8,313 bases of DNA, from the NCBI GenBank assembly GCA_900540865.1, contig UQHH01000072.1:1-8313 (forward strand), given 5' to 3'. The notes under the pieces are model-generated. The model did not search any database and was not told the origin of the DNA. It was given only the letters and a program-made list of their open reading frames with translations. A program made the position numbers and the translations under genes. Numbering within the stretch: the first letter of the stretch is position 1; each line of letters opens with the position of its first letter. Positions 6,670 through 8,313 of the stretch are shown here, in pieces. Source of the DNA: an uncultured Oscillospiraceae bacterium. Its GTDB lineage: Bacteria > Bacillota > Clostridia > Oscillospirales > Acutalibacteraceae.

Positions 6670-7431
6670 TTATTTTTTGGCTTTATCGTTCTGAATAATA
6701 TAAAAAAGCGCGTCGATAGCCGTGCGGATTGCGTTATCGGATGCAGGGATTTCAGCATTGCCGGCATCCCCGTTTTCCTGGTTCCACAGTGCGGTCAGTA
6801 CGGCGCCTGCGCGTATTCCCCTGACGGCCGCCACGGTAAAGAGCGCCGCGCATTCCATTTCAGACGCAAGCACGCCGGCTTTTAGCCAAGCCTGCCACTT
6901 GCTTTTAAGCGTACCAGAGACAGGCATGCTGTCCGGGCTGTGCTGTCCATAGAAGGAGTCCTTTGACTGTATGACACCCGTATGGTATGGCAGCGCGTTT
7001 TTCTGCGCCGCTTGTGAAAGCGCGGTTATGATAGAAAAGTCGGCTGCAGCGGGGTATTCTATGGGCATATATTCCCGCGAGGTTCCTTCCATACGGACAG
7101 CGGCGGTAGGCAGGATTAAATCACCCGAGCCAATGTGCTTTTGCATACCGCCGCAGGTTCCGACGCGTATGACCGTATCCACACCGATATGCGTAAGCTC
7201 CTCCAGTGCAATCGCCGCCGAAGGGCCTCCGATTCCAGTAGACGTAACGAGAACCCTTTCCCCCGCCAAAACGCCTGAAAACGTAGTAAATTCCCTGTTC
7301 TGCGCGACAAACGCAGGTTGCTTTAGGTGTTGCGCGATTTCTTTTACGCGCCCCGGGTCACCCGGAAGGACCGCATAGCGCGCGCCGTCGTTCTCAGACA
7401 GGCCAATATGGTATTGTTTGCTTTTATTCAT
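6670..7431 (-). CDS. udp: Uridine phosphorylase
   Basis: Pyrimidine-salvage enzyme that splits uridine with phosphate into uracil and ribose 1-phosphate in the cytoplasm. The 253 residues match the length of E. coli Udp and align with it throughout. Visible motifs are the phosphate-binding VLPGDPGRVK (21-30), NREFTTF (45-51), STGIGGPSAAIALEEL (64-79), VIRVGTCGG (87-95) and the ribose-binding SEMECAAL (190-197). The start at 7431 is preferred to the ATG two codons upstream because AGGTG then has a seven-base spacing. A QHSPD stretch (163-167) replaces the Q-E-R-Y-D of the E. coli uracil pocket, so the arginine that contacts uracil seems absent and specificity may differ or be broader; naming is therefore by family. 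It lies between a HTH-like gene and a DUF1349 gene with gaps of 34 and 38 bases. Confidence 0.92.
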   Translation of the reverse strand: MNKSKQYHIGLSENDGARYAVLPGDPGRVKEIAQHLKQPAFVAQNREFTTFSGVLAGERVLVTSTGIGGPSAAIALEELTHIGVDTVIRVGTCGGMQKHIGSGDLILPTAAVRMEGTSREYMPIEYPAAADFSIITALSQAAQKNALPYHTGVIQSKDSFYGQHSPDSMPVSGTLKSKWQAWLKAGVLASEMECAALFTVAAVRGIRAGAVLTALWNQENGDAGNAEIPASDNAIRTAIDALFYIIQNDKAKK

Positions 7432-7465
7432 AATCATTCACCTGTACTTTAGGGTTTATGGCTGT

Positions 7466-7888
7466 TTACGGCTCCAGCTCTTTGAGAAAAAAACGGAGAC
7501 TCATGGCGGCGGCCGCAAGCTTGTATTTCTCATCTGTTGGAATATCACGTTCCGCCGCAGAAAGAAATTTTTCAATTTCAGATTTTTCTACGCCCGCCAT
7601 CCGGACAATCGTTTCTTTTGAGACATGATGGAAGGAAAGTAAGACCTGAAGAAAAGCGCGCAGTTTTTTGTCCGCTCCGTCGCCAGGTATGGCGTAAAGA
7701 AAAGCGATTTTATTGAAAATCCGGAACCTCTCTTCGTGATTTTCCGGCAGGACAGAAGGGTCTCCCTGCGCAAATGTGCGTATATCAGCAACGGAAAGGG
7801 AAAGATATTTGCTTAACACGCTTTCGCTGAACAGGTACTTTTCCAAAAGCTCTTTCAATTGCTGCGAAATATCAATCGAAACGTCCAT
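7466..7888 (-). CDS. Protein with two HTH-like repeats, unknown function
   Basis: A 140-residue soluble protein that I do not recognise as a named family. Residues 18-43 (SESVLSKYLSLSVADIRTFA in the centre) read like a helix-turn-helix. Residues 87-110 (VSKETIVRMAGVEKSEIEKF) show a second one. Each is preceded by a leucine-rich helix (from 11 and from 76) and followed, after a proline (48 and 117), by another helix, so the protein looks like a degenerate tandem duplication. Such a shape fits a DNA-binding regulator, but strong positive charge in the recognition helices is lacking, so a protein-binding role is equally possible. The ATG has GAGAGG nine bases upstream and an extended -10 promoter at 7925-7933. 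It heads the operon with uridine phosphorylase and the DUF1349 gene. Confidence 0.8.
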   Translation of the reverse strand: MDVSIDISQQLKELLEKYLFSESVLSKYLSLSVADIRTFAQGDPSVLPENHEERFRIFNKIAFLYAIPGDGADKKLRAFLQVLLSFHHVSKETIVRMAGVEKSEIEKFLSAAERDIPTDEKYKLAAAAMSLRFFLKELEP

Positions 7889-7924
7889 AGCAATGCGCCT
7901 CTCTTTTTGTAGCGGTTTGATATG

Positions 7925-7933
7925 ATTATACCA
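7925..7933 (-). promoter_or_regulatory. Extended -10 promoter of the udp operon
   Basis: On the minus strand this reads TGGTATAAT, a perfect TATAAT with the TGn extension used by the housekeeping sigma factor. The likely start of transcription is about 28 bases before the ATG at 7888. No good -35 box is seen at 17-18 bases (TGAACG/ATGAAC), which the TGn extension can compensate. It lies in the 120-base divergent region shared with the rightward small gene. Confidence 0.65.
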
Positions 7934-8008
7934 TATTTTTTACGACGCGTTCATTAAAACATAAATATTTTTTCACTTTGCGCAAATACTGATTGTGAGG
8001 TGATGAAA

Positions 8009-8188
8009 ATGGCAGATATTAATAATCTTGACAACGCGGCGCAGGAATATTTCTATTCGATGCCGATTATGGTGCAGGAGCAGATTATGCAGAGCGATAT
8101 GGAAATCACCTGCAAGGAGGACCTTGAACGCTGCTGTAAAAATATTTTGAGCAGCGGGTGCGATTCTCATCCTGCGGTCGGCGGCTGA
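8009..8188 (+). CDS. Small conserved-type protein, unknown function
   Basis: A 59-residue protein. The ATG at 8009 is chosen because GAGGTGA ends five bases before it; the GTG at 8000 and ATG at 8003 overlap that site. The sequence reads NLDNAAQEYFYSMPIMVQEQ (6-25), then IMQSDMEI and CKEDLERCCKNIL (35-47). Small clostridial proteins with a 'YF-S-P--VQE-IMQS' core followed by a 'EDL---A-N' helix are common, and this one fits the look; none has a known function. Three cysteines lie in the second half (35, 42, 43) plus Cys51. It is transcribed away from the udp operon from the shared 120-base region, where no clear rightward promoter is seen, and is followed at once by hairpins, so it is probably a single-gene transcript. 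Confidence 0.75.
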   Translation: MADINNLDNAAQEYFYSMPIMVQEQIMQSDMEITCKEDLERCCKNILSSGCDSHPAVGG

Positions 8189-8189
8189 A

Positions 8190-8210
8190 AACGGGGCGTA
8201 TGGCCCCGTT
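8190..8210 (+). other. Hairpin directly after the small gene
   Basis: AACGGGGC and GCCCCGTT form a perfect 8-bp stem with a GTATG loop, starting two bases after the stop codon at 8188. No T-run follows, so it is not a terminator alone; it may protect the 3' end of the message or help the strong terminator next to it. Confidence 0.55.
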
Positions 8211-8215
8211 ACATT

Positions 8216-8260
8216 ACAAAAGGAAAAGCGGGCGATAAGCCCGCTTTTCCTTTTGTTGTT
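8216..8260 (+). terminator. Strong rho-independent terminator, probably bidirectional
   Basis: A perfect 18-bp inverted repeat (8216-8233 with 8239-8256) encloses a GATAA loop. The core GCGGGC/GCCCGC is followed by TTTTCCTTTTGTTGTT, a T-rich tail. The mirrored A-rich left arm gives a T-rich tail on the minus strand too, so it can stop transcription from either side. Confidence 0.85.
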
Positions 8261-8266
8261 GTAAAA

Positions 8267-8313
8267 GACAACCACTGGCTCTGCCAGTGGAGATAAAAAG
8301 CTTTAGCTATGGA
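8267..8313 (+). mobile_element. Possible left end of an IS200-type element (partial)
   Basis: Directly after the terminator, CCACTGGC and GCCAGTGG form a perfect 8-bp stem with a TCT loop (8272-8290), preceded by GACAA and followed by GATAAAAAGCTTTAGCTATGG. IS200/IS605 elements have subterminal hairpins instead of terminal inverted repeats, and the sequence resembles from memory the leader of clostridial IS200 tnpA genes. The window ends before any transposase, so a plain hairpin or second terminator remains possible. The element boundary cannot be placed. Confidence 0.3.

Noticed and set aside
7955..7975. CATAAATA as a sporulation -10 box for the rightward small gene
   Set aside because: No partner box at the right distance is seen, and the surrounding DNA is A/T-rich enough to give such a match by chance.

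Overview
The window looks like ordinary chromosomal DNA of a spore-forming, low-to-mid-GC Gram-positive bacterium of the class Clostridia, most likely the Oscillospiraceae/Ruminococcaceae group. The reasons are a CwlD-type spore-cortex amidase upstream of radA, strong AGGAGG-like ribosome binding sites before most genes, and several small protein types typical of that group. No rRNA, tRNA or CRISPR array was seen. Taxonomy is an inference from gene content only.

Layout. Positions 1-374 are AT-rich and hold no convincing gene, only a 50-codon minus-strand open frame without a start codon. A leftward cluster follows: a membrane-anchored HlyD/MacA-type adaptor (3405-2353), a MacB/FtsX-type ABC permease overlapping it by 8 bases (2360-1176), and a DUF6873-like protein of the guanidino-group-modifying-enzyme fold (1130-375). 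No ABC ATPase gene lies in the window, so the transporter is incomplete here. Between this cluster and radA, a rightward gene for a 61-residue cysteine-rich protein (3650-3835) runs 54 bases into the 3' end of radA.

The second leftward block is cwlD-radA (5912-3782). The radA ribosome binding site overlaps the cwlD stop codon. A candidate sporulation-type promoter precedes cwlD and a weak candidate terminator separates it from the genes upstream. The third leftward block is a 140-residue protein with two HTH-like halves (7888-7466), uridine phosphorylase (7431-6670) and a DUF1349 protein (6631-6041). The gaps are 34 and 38 bases, and a clear extended -10 promoter lies at 7925-7933. This looks like a nucleoside-salvage operon with a possible regulator or accessory gene at its head.

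At the right edge a rightward 59-residue conserved-type protein (8009-8188) is followed at once by a small hairpin and a perfect 18-bp terminator stem. The last 45 bases carry another hairpin that resembles the left end of an IS200-type insertion sequence, but the window stops before any transposase. Most of the window is ordinary core genome. The most unusual points are the internally duplicated HTH-like protein, the ATPase-less exporter with a DUF6873 partner, the overlapping convergent genes at radA, and the possible insertion-sequence end.
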